Assembly: GCA_003176035.1 (NCBI GenBank)
Contig: PSRL01000131.1
Span: 1-6,586 of the forward strand
DNA: 6,586 nt
Source: Verrucomicrobiota bacterium
GTDB lineage: Bacteria; Verrucomicrobiota; Verrucomicrobiia; Chthoniobacterales; Xiphinematobacteraceae
Direction of reading: 5' to 3'
Part shown: one piece after another, positions 4,763 to 6,586 of the stretch
Layout of the letters: each line of letters starts with the position of its first letter
How positions within the stretch are numbered: position 1 is the first letter of the stretch
The notes under the pieces: generated by a model
What the model saw: only the letters and a program-made list of their open reading frames with translations
The model's database searches: none
Told to the model about the DNA's origin: nothing
Position numbers and translations under genes: made by a program

Positions 4763-6586
4763 AAAAAGGTTCTCATCAAGGGCAGTTTGATTTTGATAAA
4801 AAAGAACGGATTGCAGAATTGCAACGCGAGATTGAGCACCACAACCGTCTCTATTTCGAAGAGGCTGCCCCAACAATTTCCGATCGCGAATACGATGCGC
4901 TTTATCGTGAATTGCAGGAATTGGAAAAGAGCTCTCCCCCCTCCCCCGATTCCCCCACACAAAGGATAGGCGGAAGACCGCTGGAGCAGTTTCGGCAAGT
5001 CCAACATCTGTTACCGATGCAGAGCTTGGCGAACACCTATTCCGAAAAGGAAGTTTTAGAATTCATCAATAGGTTGCAAAGATTGTTACCCGGAGAAATT
5101 CTTTCCTTTGCGATTGAGCCCAAAGTCGACGGAGTGGCTATTGCCCTGCTTTACGAGAATGGACATCTGGTTCGAGCAGCAACTCGCGGGGATGGTATCG
5201 CAGGAGACGATGTCACCCAAAATATCCTGACTATTGCAAAAATCCCTCGTCGGCTTCCAAAGCCCTATCCTGAAGCGGCGGAAATCCGAGGCGAAGTGTT
5301 TTTGTCGCGTGCAGCTTTTGCCTTATTAAATACGAAAAGGGAGGAAAAAGGAGAGGTTCTTTTTGCTAACCCTCGCAATGCCGCGGCAGGTTCCTTGAAA
5401 CAGTTAGATCCCCAAATTGTGGCAGCCCGCGGCCTGGAGATTATTTTTTACGGGTGCGGTGCCTGGGTTGGGAAGCCGCGGTTCCGCACCCACCTGGAAG
5501 CTCTCGCTTACCTGACGGCCGCTCACTTTCCCACTCCGCCGCGTGTGTGGGTAGCGGAATCTTCTGATCCTTCCAAGGAAATCCTAGCTGCCATTCATGA
5601 ATTGGCGGATTTGCGGCATGACTTCCCTTTCGAAACGGATGGCGCTGTGATCAAAGCAAACATTTTACAACAGAGGGATGCAGTCGGTTCAACAGCTAAG
5701 GCTCCCCGGTGGGCAATTGCATTTAAATACGAACCCGAACGCGCCGAAACTCTCCTGGAAAAGATCACCGTGCAAGTCGGGCGAACCGGGGTAATTACTC
5801 CCGTGGCGGAGTTACAGCCCGTGATGGTGAGCGGCAGTACGGTGAGTCGGGCAACGTTGCATAATCAAGAGGAGATTGCACGGAAGGATATCCGTGAAGG
5901 AGATCGCGTCCTGGTTGAAAAAGCGGGAGAGGTCATTCCCGCTATCGTAGGAGTTCGGAAAGACTTGCGAACGCGGAAACAAAAACCGTTCCACATGCCG
6001 GAAAAGTGCCCCTCTTGTCATCAGAAGCTGCATCGCAGTCCCGGTCAGGTAGCTGTCCGCTGTATTAATCCTCAGTGTCCGGCTCAAATTCAGCGCCGCT
6101 TAGAACATTTTGCCAGTCGAGGGGCCATGGACATAGATGGACTCGGTGAAGCAATGATCGCTCAGCTTCTCGCAGCCGGTTTGGTGCAAAAGATTCCGGA
6201 TATTTATACGCTGAATAAGGAAAAACTCCTAAAGCTGGAGCGAGTGGGAGAAAAGAGCGCACACAATCTTTTATCGGCCATAGATCGAAGTCGGAACCGC
6301 CCACTTTGGCGATTGATTTTTGGATTGGGCATTTTGAATATCGGAACGACAGCAGCTCGAGGGCTTGCCGAGAAATACGGTTCCTTGAAGGCATTGGCAA
6401 ACGCCTCAACCGAAGAATTACAAAAGATAGAGGATGTGGGGGAAATTGTCGCGTCGAGCATTCGACAATTTTTTTCGCAGGCGGAATCGCAACGATTGAT
6501 AGAAGAGCTTGAAAGATGCGGCGTTCAACTTGCGGATGTTAACGGCCCGGAAAAAGTCGATGATTCCTTGGCGGGTACGACGTGGG
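4759..6586 (+). CDS. ligA: NAD+-dependent DNA ligase LigA (3' end cut by window edge)
   Basis: Seals nicks with 5'-phosphate/3'-OH ends in replication and repair, using NAD+. 609 codons are present of a protein usually near 670-700. Domain order: Ia, HHNRLYFEEAAP and SDREYD (27-46), with Tyr32, Asp42, Tyr45 and Asp46 matching the NMN-binding Tyr22/Asp32/Tyr35/Asp36 of E. coli (its His23 is Phe33 here); nucleotidyltransferase with adenylated Lys122 in EPKVDG (120-125), EIRGEVF (175-181), FETDGAVIK (291-299) and WAIAFKY (318-324); OB fold with VGRTG (340-344); zinc finger Cys417, Cys420, Cys435, Cys440; helix-hairpin-helix region (about 458-570); and the first residues of BRCT (SLAGTTW, 603-609). 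No ATG is in frame before residue 87. GTG at 4759 is the best start despite lacking a Shine-Dalgarno; TTG at 4711 is the alternative. It diverges from the kinase-MurQ gene. Confidence 0.95.
   Translation, partial: MKKGSHQGQFDFDKKERIAELQREIEHHNRLYFEEAAPTISDREYDALYRELQELEKSSPPSPDSPTQRIGGRPLEQFRQVQHLLPMQSLANTYSEKEVLEFINRLQRLLPGEILSFAIEPKVDGVAIALLYENGHLVRAATRGDGIAGDDVTQNILTIAKIPRRLPKPYPEAAEIRGEVFLSRAAFALLNTKREEKGEVLFANPRNAAAGSLKQLDPQIVAARGLEIIFYGCGAWVGKPRFRTHLEALAYLTAAHFPTPPRVWVAESSDPSKEILAAIHELADLRHDFPFETDGAVIKANILQQRDAVGSTAKAPRWAIAFKYEPERAETLLEKITVQVGRTGVITPVAELQPVMVSGSTVSRATLHNQEEIARKDIREGDRVLVEKAGEVIPAIVGVRKDLRTRKQKPFHMPEKCPSCHQKLHRSPGQVAVRCINPQCPAQIQRRLEHFASRGAMDIDGLGEAMIAQLLAAGLVQKIPDIYTLNKEKLLKLERVGEKSAHNLLSAIDRSRNRPLWRLIFGLGILNIGTTAARGLAEKYGSLKALANASTEELQKIEDVGEIVASSIRQFFSQAESQRLIEELERCGVQLADVNGPEKVDDSLAGTTW

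Noticed and set aside
4570..5007. 145-codon minus-strand ORF
   Set aside because: It overlaps the start of the kinase-MurQ gene and the conserved N-terminal domain of ligA on the opposite strand; low-complexity translation with no family resemblance.
6065..6461. Minus-strand ORFs of 85-114 codons
   Set aside because: They are antisense shadows of the LigA helix-hairpin-helix region, which is unambiguous.

Overview
The window (6,586 bp, roughly balanced base composition) is bacterial and fully coding, with no mobile element, RNA gene or CRISPR array visible. The style of several proteins suggests a member of the Verrucomicrobiota or a related PVC lineage. These include LigA with 'PMQSLANTYSE' and 'EPKVDG', and a glycosyltransferase with 'ASSRNDDHGGN' and 'EFEMFSLHLDS'. 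This assignment comes from recalled family style, not from a search, so it is tentative.

Layout: four genes lie on the minus strand and one on the plus strand, diverging from a short intergenic region at about 4674-4758. Rightward from there runs ligA (NAD+-dependent DNA ligase), cut by the right edge at the start of its BRCT domain. Leftward, in transcription order, are: (1) a two-domain protein joining a BadF/BadG-type amino-sugar kinase to a MurQ etherase; (2) after 131 bp, a GT-A-like glycosyltransferase; (3) after 32 bp, a class I SAM-dependent methyltransferase; (4) after 32 bp, a GDP-mannose 3,5-epimerase-like SDR enzyme, cut by the left edge.

How they work together: the fused kinase-etherase can be read as one polypeptide for two consecutive steps of cell-wall sugar salvage, MurNAc to MurNAc-6-phosphate to GlcNAc-6-phosphate plus D-lactate. 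The next three genes look like part of a surface glycan cassette, with nucleotide-sugar epimerisation, sugar transfer and methylation, and probably continue past position 1. LigA is a housekeeping replication and repair enzyme and is probably unrelated to the rest.

The points most worth a second look are the kinase-MurQ fusion with its short C-terminus, the plant-GME-like epimerase in a glycan cassette, and the 5' end of ligA. At ligA no ATG is in frame; an upstream ATG opens a 14-codon ORF that ends by overlapping the ligA GTG, beside T6 and A6 homopolymers. I found no clear evidence of a wholly new system.
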